Assembly (NCBI GenBank): GCA_026014595.1
Contig: JAOZHY010000009.1
Coordinates: 1 to 64,000 of the forward strand
DNA from: Candidatus Bathyarchaeota archaeon
GTDB lineage: Archaea > Thermoproteota > Bathyarchaeia > Bathyarchaeales > Bathycorpusculaceae
Length of the DNA: 64,000 bases
Reading direction: 5' to 3'
In this document: positions 16,206 through 23,170 of the stretch, piece by piece
Layout: each line of letters starts with the position of its first letter
How positions within the stretch are numbered: position 1 is the stretch's first letter
Notes under the pieces: model-generated
Database searches by the model: none
Seen by the model: the letters and a program-made list of their open reading frames with translations, nothing else
What the model was told of the DNA's origin: nothing
Made by a program: the position numbers and the translations under genes

Positions 16206-17555
16206 ATGTCTTACGAAAGCGAAATCAGCAAGAAGACCTTGGATCAGTTCGTTAAGCTCGGCGGCTACGAGATCGTGAGGTATGACAGGGCGTCTCAGCG
16301 CTGGAAAGGCGTCTCAGAAGCCGCCAGAGTGACCAAACTGCACAGGGACACGGTAACGCGGATTCTCAAGGAACATCCCACGAAGCCCGTCACCAAGATA
16401 CTGCCCAAATACTACGAGCAATTTGAGGAAACAACAGGCTACAAGCGCCTGAAAGTAGAAATAGGGCATAAACCTTGGTTCACAGACGTGAAGCACGTTG
16501 TTTTAGAGGCTTTCCACTTTCTCGGCAACAAAGACCCAGTCTCTTGGACACTTGAAGACATGCAGAAGGTACGGCGAGACTGCCTGAAACTCAGAGACCC
16601 CGCCACCAACGACATTCATCCCAACTACGCAACAGAGTTGCGGAGAGCCATCAGAGCTCTAAACATGTATGAGCTGATGCCTGCATTGGAGATGGTTCCG
16701 AAACTGCCTGCTGGAAAGAAGCTTGAATGGTTCCTTGAAGAGCCCGACTTGATCAAACTGCTCCATGTAATCACAAGACCCGACACGTTGCTCTACTTCT
16801 ACACTGGCATAACAACAGGCGCCAGACACAGCGGCATCGTGACTTTGACCCCTGAAAGGATCAAAACCGCGCGCGGAGAAATGCTGATCTACGAAACCAA
16901 GCGCAAAGCGTATGTCCCAAAAGTCATGCCTCAATGCGTAATAGACCTGTTGAACCAGTACATCATCGACTTTCAGTTTAAAGGCGATCAACCGATTTTC
17001 CCCTATGGCTACGAATTCTACAATCGCGCTCTGAAAGCGGCTGGAAAAAACGCTGGGTTGACCGATGACACCACAACGCACATCCTCAAGCACACGTTTG
17101 TCAGTCAGGCGAGCTTTCATGGGGTCAGCTTGGACATCATTAGTAAGCAGACAGGAACCGACGAAACCACATTGAAGAAGTACTATCGAGCGGAAGACGT
17201 TAGACGCGCGAGGCATGAATTACGCGGCGAAGAGTACGGCGTCATATCGTTCCCTGAATGGGTTGAGAAAACTCTGCATCCGCATTTCGTTGCGCGCTAC
17301 AAGGAAATCAAAGACCGTTATGCTCGGACTGACGGCTTGCGTTTGAAACCCATCGTCGAACCCAAAGCTAAAGCTCCGAGGGAGAGAAAGAAGCGTGTCT
17401 TTTCATGGAAAGCAGTCCAAGCCATAGTTGAATCTGCGCCTACAACGGAGAAGGGCAAGAGGCTTCGAGAGTACTGGAAGGCGATCTGGGAAGCGCATTT
17501 GAAAGCTCCTGAGAAAACGTATGCTGAACTCAAAGAAAAACTGCTGAGGACTTAG
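16206..17555 (+). CDS. Tyrosine recombinase / integrase
   Basis: This 449-residue protein is a site-specific tyrosine recombinase that should integrate and excise the element. The N-terminal 60 residues contain a helix-turn-helix-like segment (GVSEAARVTKLHRDTVTRIL). A core-binding domain follows (to about 165). The catalytic domain shows the first arginine in TGARHSG (R207), a lysine in YETKRKAY, the third motif as HILKHT (H292, K295) and the tyrosine in LKKYY (Y326 or Y327). The usual HxxR is HxxK here. The C-terminal 110 residues are charged and helical with no known motif. The gene is intact, unlike integrases of SSV-type viruses that are split by integration. It is preceded by GAGAGGGA. 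Confidence 0.85.
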   Translation: MSYESEISKKTLDQFVKLGGYEIVRYDRASQRWKGVSEAARVTKLHRDTVTRILKEHPTKPVTKILPKYYEQFEETTGYKRLKVEIGHKPWFTDVKHVVLEAFHFLGNKDPVSWTLEDMQKVRRDCLKLRDPATNDIHPNYATELRRAIRALNMYELMPALEMVPKLPAGKKLEWFLEEPDLIKLLHVITRPDTLLYFYTGITTGARHSGIVTLTPERIKTARGEMLIYETKRKAYVPKVMPQCVIDLLNQYIIDFQFKGDQPIFPYGYEFYNRALKAAGKNAGLTDDTTTHILKHTFVSQASFHGVSLDIISKQTGTDETTLKKYYRAEDVRRARHELRGEEYGVISFPEWVEKTLHPHFVARYKEIKDRYARTDGLRLKPIVEPKAKAPRERKKRVFSWKAVQAIVESAPTTEKGKRLREYWKAIWEAHLKAPEKTYAELKEKLLRT

Positions 17556-17561
17556 CAAGCC

Positions 17562-17720
17562 ATGACTACGATTGTTGACTTAATCGCCTGTGCCTTGGAA
17601 GCTGGACAGGAAAAAAAACAGCTTCGGCTGATTTTCAAAGACACCTATGGGCGAGAGCCGACTTCTGAGGAGTTGCAGACGTTTAAGACTTACCTTCGGC
17701 TGATTGGAGCGTGGCACTGA
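17562..17720 (+). CDS. 52-residue element protein
   Basis: This short gene starts at the ATG seven bases after the integrase stop. It encodes 52 residues that form two helices (TIVDLIACALEAGQEKKQLR and TSEELQTFKTYLRLIGAWH) linked by FKDTYGREP. The next gene begins at GTG 17711 inside its end, so they are coupled. The helical pattern and operon packing support it; no family is recognised. Confidence 0.5.
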   Translation: MTTIVDLIACALEAGQEKKQLRLIFKDTYGREPTSEELQTFKTYLRLIGAWH

Positions 17721-18052
17721 CGGCTTTAGGCATGAACGTTCTGAAAGCCATACGGAAGGGCTTGGTTGACGTTAAGGCAATCAGGCTTTTTCCCACTAAG
17801 CCGCTTCTCTTCATTGACAGCCGCAGAGCCACAAGCGAAAAGCCTACGCTACTGGTGAAATCCATCGACAACAAAAAACGCGCATGCAAAGAGGTTGAGC
17901 TTGTCTTTCTCGGAGACTACCATGTTGCTGATCCCGATGCAAGACCGCATGTTAAACCATACAAGGACTGGCGCAGTTTCGGGCTTATTGTGCTTTCCAT
18001 CGATCAGGCAAGGGAACTGATTAGGGTTTTGGAGAGGGTCACAGAAGTCTAA
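17711..18052 (+). CDS. Element protein of unknown function
   Basis: This protein has 113 residues from the GTG at 17711 or 106 from the ATG at 17732. It alternates strands and helices: KPLLFIDSRRA, PTLLVKSIDNKK, KEVELVFLGDYHV and SFGLIVLSIDQARELIRVLE, like a small alpha/beta fold. I recognise no family. It is the last gene before the promoter of the replication protein. Confidence 0.55.
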   Translation: MALTALGMNVLKAIRKGLVDVKAIRLFPTKPLLFIDSRRATSEKPTLLVKSIDNKKRACKEVELVFLGDYHVADPDARPHVKPYKDWRSFGLIVLSIDQARELIRVLERVTEV

Positions 18053-18113
18053 GAAGGGGTTCTTCATCGCCGTTAAGCTCAGAGGAGGCTACCAATATTA
18101 GTACAGACGTTCA

Positions 18114-18138
18114 GAAATATAAACATGTTCATATTTTC
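18114..18138. promoter_or_regulatory. Quasi-palindromic operator over the TATA box of the replicase gene
   Basis: A 25-base inverted repeat is centred on ACATGT (18123-18128). Its left arm GAAATATAA and right arm TCATATTTTC are complementary at about eight of nine positions. The left arm includes AAATATAA, a plausible TATA box that would start transcription near 18143. A bound dimer would therefore block replicase transcription. Confidence 0.55.
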
Positions 18139-18144
18139 AACGAG

Positions 18145-21100
18145 TTGTCTAAATATCGCCTTGTAAGCGAGATGAAAGCGCACGCTAAAGAAATCGCGGA
18201 CAAGCTGAACGTCTCGCTTCAATATGTTTATGGTCAGATCGAGCAGCATGAAGCGTTGAGGAAAGAGGTAGCCCAAGCGCTTTTCCGCTTCTTTGTCGTC
18301 AGAACCGACACCTACGCCGTCCAAAATGAAGACAAGAGCTACACGCGCGTTTCAGAGCCCTTGACTCCTGAGCTCATAGGGAAAGAGCATTTAGAAGGTC
18401 GCATCACCGTAGGAACGTACAACCTCAACAAAGAAGGCAATGTTAAATGGCTCTGCTTCGACATCGACCCCAAAAACATAGAAAGCCCCTCGGAAATCTC
18501 CATGAAAATCGATAGGAAATGCAGAGAATTATTCCATGCGAAAAGTGTACTGCTTGAAGCCAGCCGCTACGGCGATCCGTCTTTTCATATATGGGTTTTC
18601 TTTGAGCCTGAAATTCCAGCCTACGCGGCGAGGTTCTTGGGCGAAAAGGTCTTGGAGCAGTGCGGCAGCCCCAACGTTGAGCTCTTCCCTAAACAGGACA
18701 AGATCGAGGAAGACGGATTCGGCAACCTGATGAAGATTCCCCTAGGACTGCATCAGCAATCTAAGAAGTGGAGTTGTTTTCTGAATCCCGACACATCTGA
18801 GCCCTTAGCCCTTGAAAGCATCTTAGAAATCCAAGGTTGCACTCTGTCGGAGCGTGAAATCAGCCAAATAAAGGACATGATCGACAAGAGCAAGGAAACG
18901 TTTTGGTTTGGACATGAAGCTAAAGTGGCAGAAGCCTACAAGGGCGAAGTCCCAGCCTGCATAAGCCACATCTTGAAAGGAGCAACTGAAGGGCTTAGAA
19001 ACGAAAGTGCCATACGTCTTGCAAGTTTTTGGCTGAATTTCTGCAAAGAGGCGCCAGAGAAAGTCAAAACTCAGCTTGGCGAATGGAACTTGAGAAACAA
19101 GCCGCCGATGGAAGAGAGGGAGCTTGAAACGATTTTTCAGTCAGCCATGCGCGGGGGCTACAACTACAGTTGCGAAGACCCGATTCTGAAAAACCATTGC
19201 CCGAAAGAAGGCTGCAAACTGAGGAAGAAAGAGCCTGTTGAAATTCGCCTTGCAGGGCTCAGGGCTGAGTTGATGGATCAGCCTGTCAGAGTCAAGGCTC
19301 AGATCGTAGGTGAAAGCGACAAGATGGCATGTTGCCGCAGAGCCTTGATTGAATGTTTGGACTGCGGAACACAGGAGACGTTTGATCTGTCTGAGCCCAG
19401 AAACTATAAGCTGTTGCAGAAGAGGCTACGCTTCGGAGACGACAAATTCAAGCAGTCGCTCCGCTCTTTTCATGTTTGCGGCTGTCAGAAGGCAAAGCGG
19501 AGAGTCAGTTTAGAGGGTTCTTTAGACTATCGGCGCTTGTATTGTCAAGATTTGATTGATCCGAAGGAGAAATGGGAAGAACGCACTTACCGCACGGTTG
19601 AAGTGATCTTGGTAGGCGATCCGAAAGAGGCTGTTATGAAGAAGATCGAGTTGAACGGCATCGTCACCACGATCAAGAGAGACAAAATTTCCATAATGGT
19701 TTATGCGGTTAAGCCCATAGGCAAGCCTGTGCCTTCAAGCATGGAAGGCTTCGAGCAGTACTTTAGAAGCAATGAGAAACTGATTGAGGATTTGGACGGA
19801 ACCATACAGACGTACATTCGCGGGAGACCTACTGAAAAGCTCCTTGTTGCCTTGGTCTTGCATAGCCCTTATGAACTGATCTTTGAGGGAGAGCGAGTCA
19901 GAGGCAACCTGAACGTCTTGCAGTTGGGAGAAACAAAGACGGGAAAAAGTGACCTTTTAGAATGGGTCGAAGCGAATGTAGCGGGCGAGGCAGTCAGGGG
20001 AGAAACCGCGAAGAGAACAGGCTTAGGCTTCAGCGTGGACAATGAAGCAAAGGTGATCTTCTGGGGAGCCCTTCCACGCGGAGATAAGGAAGTCTGCATG
20101 ATCGACGGCCTAGACCGCTTCGACCCTGATGATTTGACTCAGCTACGCGAAGCCATGTCCAAGCAGAGGTTGAAGGTTTCCATGACTGTGAGCGGAGAAG
20201 CCCTGTGCAGAACGCGCATCATTGCCTCTGCGAACCCAAGGGAACGGTCGTTTGATAAGTACATTACGATGGCTGAGGCGATCCGAGGCTTTTTCAACGA
20301 CCCTACCTTGGTCACTCGTTGGGATTTGTTTGTTCCGTTCAGAAGAGCCGATGTCAGCGCGGAAGAGATCGCGGAAGCAACGGTTCTGCCCTCAAAAATC
20401 CCCTTAGACGTATTCCGTAATCATGTCTTTTGGGCTTGGAGTTTAGAGCCAGAGGACGTGCTGTTTGCTGAAGATGCTCAAGGGGAAATAAAGCGGCTTT
20501 TCATCGAGATGCAAGACTACACGTCTAACAGCTTGCCGCTGGTTCATTCTGAATGGAAGCGCACGCTTGCAAGGGTCAGCGCGGCATACGCGGTTCTAAC
20601 TCACAACGTTGATGAAAAAGGCAAAGTGAATGTAACAAAAGACCATGTATCTAAGGCTCAAGAGCTTTTATGGAATCTGCTTGAAGCATGGGAATACAAC
20701 CTGTACGTTGCGAGAGAGCGGAAAACGCTTGAGATAGCTGAAGATGAATGGACTGAACTGCTGGACTTCTTAACAGGCGATATATGGCAACTCTTCAGTT
20801 CAATAGCGGATGAAAAAGGCATCCAAAGAGCCGTCTTAATAACGAGGCTGGACAAAGGCGCGAGCACCATTGACCGCTATCTCTCAGGACTGAAGGAAAA
20901 GAACTTGGTTGAACATGCAGAGGGTCGCAAGGGCGGCTATCAATTGACTGAAAGAGGCATTGCTGTTTATCGAAAAATGATAAAGATGCTGGCTGAAAAA
21001 CAACCAATGAAAGTTCAGTTACCAAAAAGGGAGGATGTTCTCGCAGTCAAAACGCTCGAACAGCCTGAGCAGGGAAAATGTGCGTTCTGCGGAAACAACA

Positions 21101-21204
21101 GGGTTCTGTACTATCAAGTCGAGGGCTTCAAGGGAGAATGGGGTCTCGCCTGTCAAGACTGCGGAGAAGCCGTAAAAAGACAGTTTGGAGAAAAACAAGA
21201 ATGA
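18145..21204 (+). CDS. Primase-MCM helicase fusion replicase
   Basis: This 1019-residue protein joins two replication enzymes. Residues about 40-250 are an archaeo-eukaryotic primase domain with FDID (105-108), SFHIW (146-150) and the ELFPKQ ... GFGNLMKIPLG segment (about 179-201), as in TOTE-type primases. Residues about 290-365 are a primase C-terminal helical region. Then come a cysteine-containing OB domain (C396 to about C452) and an MCM-like AAA+ motor: Walker A GETKTGKS (595-602), Walker B VCMIDGLDRFD (from 650), sensor 1 IASANPRE (about 693) and arginine finger LVTRWDLF (R725). The Walker B glutamate is glycine (G655). A winged helix (about 880-960) and a zinc ribbon (C979, C982, C1003, C1006) end the protein. 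The start is uncertain: TTG 18145, ATG 18172, or an ATT at 18097 behind GAGGAGG. Confidence 0.85.
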   Translation: MSKYRLVSEMKAHAKEIADKLNVSLQYVYGQIEQHEALRKEVAQALFRFFVVRTDTYAVQNEDKSYTRVSEPLTPELIGKEHLEGRITVGTYNLNKEGNVKWLCFDIDPKNIESPSEISMKIDRKCRELFHAKSVLLEASRYGDPSFHIWVFFEPEIPAYAARFLGEKVLEQCGSPNVELFPKQDKIEEDGFGNLMKIPLGLHQQSKKWSCFLNPDTSEPLALESILEIQGCTLSEREISQIKDMIDKSKETFWFGHEAKVAEAYKGEVPACISHILKGATEGLRNESAIRLASFWLNFCKEAPEKVKTQLGEWNLRNKPPMEERELETIFQSAMRGGYNYSCEDPILKNHCPKEGCKLRKKEPVEIRLAGLRAELMDQPVRVKAQIVGESDKMACCRRALIECLDCGTQETFDLSEPRNYKLLQKRLRFGDDKFKQSLRSFHVCGCQKAKRRVSLEGSLDYRRLYCQDLIDPKEKWEERTYRTVEVILVGDPKEAVMKKIELNGIVTTIKRDKISIMVYAVKPIGKPVPSSMEGFEQYFRSNEKLIEDLDGTIQTYIRGRPTEKLLVALVLHSPYELIFEGERVRGNLNVLQLGETKTGKSDLLEWVEANVAGEAVRGETAKRTGLGFSVDNEAKVIFWGALPRGDKEVCMIDGLDRFDPDDLTQLREAMSKQRLKVSMTVSGEALCRTRIIASANPRERSFDKYITMAEAIRGFFNDPTLVTRWDLFVPFRRADVSAEEIAEATVLPSKIPLDVFRNHVFWAWSLEPEDVLFAEDAQGEIKRLFIEMQDYTSNSLPLVHSEWKRTLARVSAAYAVLTHNVDEKGKVNVTKDHVSKAQELLWNLLEAWEYNLYVARERKTLEIAEDEWTELLDFLTGDIWQLFSSIADEKGIQRAVLITRLDKGASTIDRYLSGLKEKNLVEHAEGRKGGYQLTERGIAVYRKMIKMLAEKQPMKVQLPKREDVLAVKTLEQPEQGKCAFCGNNRVLYYQVEGFKGEWGLACQDCGEAVKRQFGEKQE

Positions 21205-22025
21205 AGTATCTGCTTTTGGTTCCAGTCTATAACGCTGCGCACCTGTTGCCTTTCTTCTTCCAGTCCATCAGAGACATGAACCCTAAACCCGACCGCATAG
21301 TTTGGGCTGTCAACAACTGCACCGACAACACTGTTCCCATGCTCAAAGCCTTCAATGATGTCCCCTCTGAACTCATAGAGCTGCCTGATTTTCCGCGAGA
21401 TTTCGTAAAGAAGCATGGAGCGTTTGAGGCTATTGCGATTGTTCGTCAGCGCCTTTGGGAACGTGCACGGGAATTGGATGCTGAATGGACTTTTATGTGC
21501 GATGTTGACGAATTCGCGGTTTCAACCGACATCTTAGGCATATTGAGTGATTGGAATGTGGATTTCGTTGCAGCTCGTGTAATTGTTGGCACAGCTTTCG
21601 CGGAAGAGATAGGACGGCTTGACGCATGTTGGCTGGGGCACATTCTTTCAGACGGCTATACCTACAGGACAAGAAAAGTCCCAGCTATAGTGTACAAGCT
21701 TGCTTCTCAAAAACTGATTATTGCACGTCCCGCTTTTCCTGAACCCAACGCTCTCTATTCAAATCTTCTAGGCGCCTGTGGTTTCTACTGTTTCAGCCGA
21801 AAACTCGTACAAGACCATCGCCTTAATTGGCATCCGCTCACAGGAGCAGATGACGGCACAGAAATTGGTGAGGACATTGAATTTTGCTGCAATGCGCGAA
21901 ACTTGGGTTATGTGATACATTTGGACGGAATCGCCCTCGTTAACCATGTTATATATGATGAAAAAAGACGGCTTAAGCCATGGAGCAAAAATTTTGAGTT
22001 TGGAGAGAAAGCAAATGGAGCATGA
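21201..22025 (+). CDS. Glycosyltransferase-like protein (GT-A fold)
   Basis: This 274-residue protein begins at an ATG that overlaps the replicase stop (ATGA). Its N-terminus reads MKYLLLVPVYNAAHLLPFFF, typical of family-2 glycosyltransferases, and a DVDEF segment (about residue 98) supplies the DxD-type nucleotide-sugar/metal site. A HVIYDEKRR region near the C-terminus fits the acceptor side. It has no transmembrane helix, so it would act in the cytosol or loosely at the membrane. As cargo of a mobile element it could modify host surface glycans or DNA, or be used in virion or element biology; this is speculation. The open frame extends 41 codons upstream inside the replicase gene but that part is out of frame shadow. 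Confidence 0.72.
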   Translation: MKYLLLVPVYNAAHLLPFFFQSIRDMNPKPDRIVWAVNNCTDNTVPMLKAFNDVPSELIELPDFPRDFVKKHGAFEAIAIVRQRLWERARELDAEWTFMCDVDEFAVSTDILGILSDWNVDFVAARVIVGTAFAEEIGRLDACWLGHILSDGYTYRTRKVPAIVYKLASQKLIIARPAFPEPNALYSNLLGACGFYCFSRKLVQDHRLNWHPLTGADDGTEIGEDIEFCCNARNLGYVIHLDGIALVNHVIYDEKRRLKPWSKNFEFGEKANGA

Positions 22026-22278
22026 CGGCATATTAAGGCTCAAGTTTCTGCTACACTTGGACGACTTCATGTTCTTCGCGAACGGCGAGGAACTGATAAG
22101 CCTTCATCTCTTGCGAAAGTGTCCCTTAGAACTCTGCAACTGGCTGAGCGATGAGCTTGCGGGCTTCATGGCAACCGTAGGCGCCCACTTCTTCGACTTC
22201 TATAAAATTGACCTGACAAAAACACCAAGCTTCAGACGCGTGAGAGAATCAAGCTGTGACAGCTTGCGTTGTATCTAA
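22015..22278 (+). CDS. Small element protein, unknown
   Basis: This 87-residue protein starts at the ATG at 22015, which overlaps the end of the glycosyltransferase gene by 11 bases. It reads as an alpha/beta mini-domain (GILRLKFLLHLDDFMFFANG, then LLRKCPLELCNWLSDELAGF) and ends near a lysine- and serine-containing tail. I recognise no family. Tight coupling suggests that it works with the glycosyltransferase or the replicase. Confidence 0.5.
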   Translation: MEHDGILRLKFLLHLDDFMFFANGEELISLHLLRKCPLELCNWLSDELAGFMATVGAHFFDFYKIDLTKTPSFRRVRESSCDSLRCI

Positions 22279-22352
22279 ACATCTTTCTCATGAAAAGAAA
22301 AATTAGTTCCGACAAGTTTTCTATCTACCTCATGGAAAAAAATCTGCCGGAA

Positions 22353-22377
22353 ATCTTTCTCAAAAAGTGAGAAAGAT
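22353..22377. terminator. Perfect 10-bp hairpin after the replicase operon
   Basis: ATCTTTCTCA (22353-22362) pairs perfectly with TGAGAAAGAT (22368-22377) around a five-base loop. A second hairpin with the same TTTCTCA/TGAGAAA arms lies at 22466-22484 around TTTTT, and a partial arm occurs at 22283. T-rich tracts surround them. They may end the replicase operon transcript or be protein-binding sites. Confidence 0.45.
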
Positions 22378-22490
22378 GCAGAAAAACCAGACCCCTATAC
22401 TTTTTTTTCATGTCGTAAAACATAAGATACTCAAAAAAAAATAGGGCTCGACCCTTTTGATCTTATTTCTCATTTTTTGAGAAAGATAAT

Positions 22491-22546
22491 TATGCTTTGA
22501 AGCATATCTGGTATGCTTAGAAGCATATCTGGTATGCTTTATATGT
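22491..22546. promoter_or_regulatory. Two tandem 21-bp palindromic repeats and TATA box, right copy
   Basis: Units at 22491-22511 and 22512-22532 differ at only two bases; their cores are TATGCTTtgAAGCATA and TATGCTTagAAGCATA. A third half-unit (TATGCTTTA) follows at 22533. It merges with a TATA-like TTTATATG (22538-22545), about 35 bases before the next start codon. This fits a promoter whose TATA box is flanked by two cooperative operator sites. The left-end copy at 13430-13471 has the same pitch. Confidence 0.65.
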
Positions 22547-22578
22547 ATGAAAATGTACATGACGGTTGGGGAGTTCAG

Positions 22579-22905
22579 ATGTCTTCCGTCTGTCAGAAGG
22601 GACAGAAGGGCTTTCTTCTTGTTGAGTTCCGAAAAGGCTCTTTGCTTGCGAGATTGAGGTTCAAGATTGTGCTGGCTTCAAGTGGCTATAGGATCGAGAT
22701 CAGGGAGACGAGGACAAAGAAAGGGAAACTCAGAGCGAACAGAATTGCAGTAGGAGACCGCATTTCTGAAAGGCGGTTGTTTGAGGCGATGACAGAGTAC
22801 ATTTCAAACAAGGAGAAAATCCCTCTTGCCTCTATAGCTTGCAGATGGGAAAACGGAAGCCTTGGACTGCGAAGAAGTGAAAAAAGTGAGGTATCTACCT
22901 TCTGA
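22579..22905 (+). CDS. Small element protein downstream of the palindromic operator
   Basis: This 108-residue protein starts at ATG 22579, which has GGGGAG six bases upstream and lies about 35 bases after the TATA element; longer in-frame versions would begin inside the operator repeats and are unlikely. It is basic, with beta strands (GFLLVEFRKGSLLARLRFKI) and a lysine-rich loop (RETRTKKGKLRANR), then helices and strands ending in a polar tail. It could be a nucleic-acid-binding protein, perhaps the one acting on the repeats before it, but no family is recognised. Confidence 0.6.
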   Translation: MSSVCQKGQKGFLLVEFRKGSLLARLRFKIVLASSGYRIEIRETRTKKGKLRANRIAVGDRISERRLFEAMTEYISNKEKIPLASIACRWENGSLGLRRSEKSEVSTF

Positions 22906-22940
22906 ATTTTAATTTTCTAAAGAAGGAGCGAAGGGGAAAA

Positions 22941-22984
22941 TTCCGACAATGGATTTTCAAAAACGAAATACAAAACTGTCGGAA
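22941..22984. repeat. TGTCGGAA-type repeats, right end of element
   Basis: TTCCGACAA (22941-22949) and CTGTCGGAA (22976-22984) form an inverted pair about 26 bases apart. They match the octamers at the left end (13068-13087) and another inverted copy at 22307-22315. They mark the probable right edge of the element. Confidence 0.5.
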
Positions 22985-23170
22985 GCAGTTTCTCTGGAAA
23001 ACCTTGTTGATTTTTTGTGTTAAAAGTCAGGAAGGTAATTTGACAAAACTTTTTTAAACGATAACTCTCTGTTGTTTATTTGAGCCGGTAAAGACGGAAA
23101 CGTGTACTGCACATTTTTAGTCGATGGTACTGGCTCTGTAAGCATAGGAACAAAGGGGGGTTCAAACTGT

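Larger units (their letters stand above)
13055..22984. mobile_element. Integrated replicative element (primase-MCM / tyrosine integrase type)
   Basis: About 9.9 kb between citrate synthase and lysine 2,3-aminomutase forms one genetic unit. It holds a winged-helix regulator with its own operator, a ribbon-helix-helix protein, small overlapping unknown genes, a tyrosine recombinase, a 1019-residue primase-helicase and a glycosyltransferase. Repeats of the same two families occur at both ends: 21-base palindromic units (13430-13471 and 22491-22532) and TGTCGGAA-type octamers (13055-13087; 22307-22315, 22941-22984). No structural (capsid) or conjugation gene is recognised, so an integrated plasmid or satellite-like element is as likely as a provirus. 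There is no tRNA at either border and I could not find a convincing flanking direct repeat, so the exact ends are approximate. Confidence 0.75.

Noticed and set aside
22491-22532. CRISPR-like repeat array
   Set aside because: Only two units of 21 bases with no spacers between them, and each is a palindromic operator-like site next to a TATA box. No cas genes are in the window.
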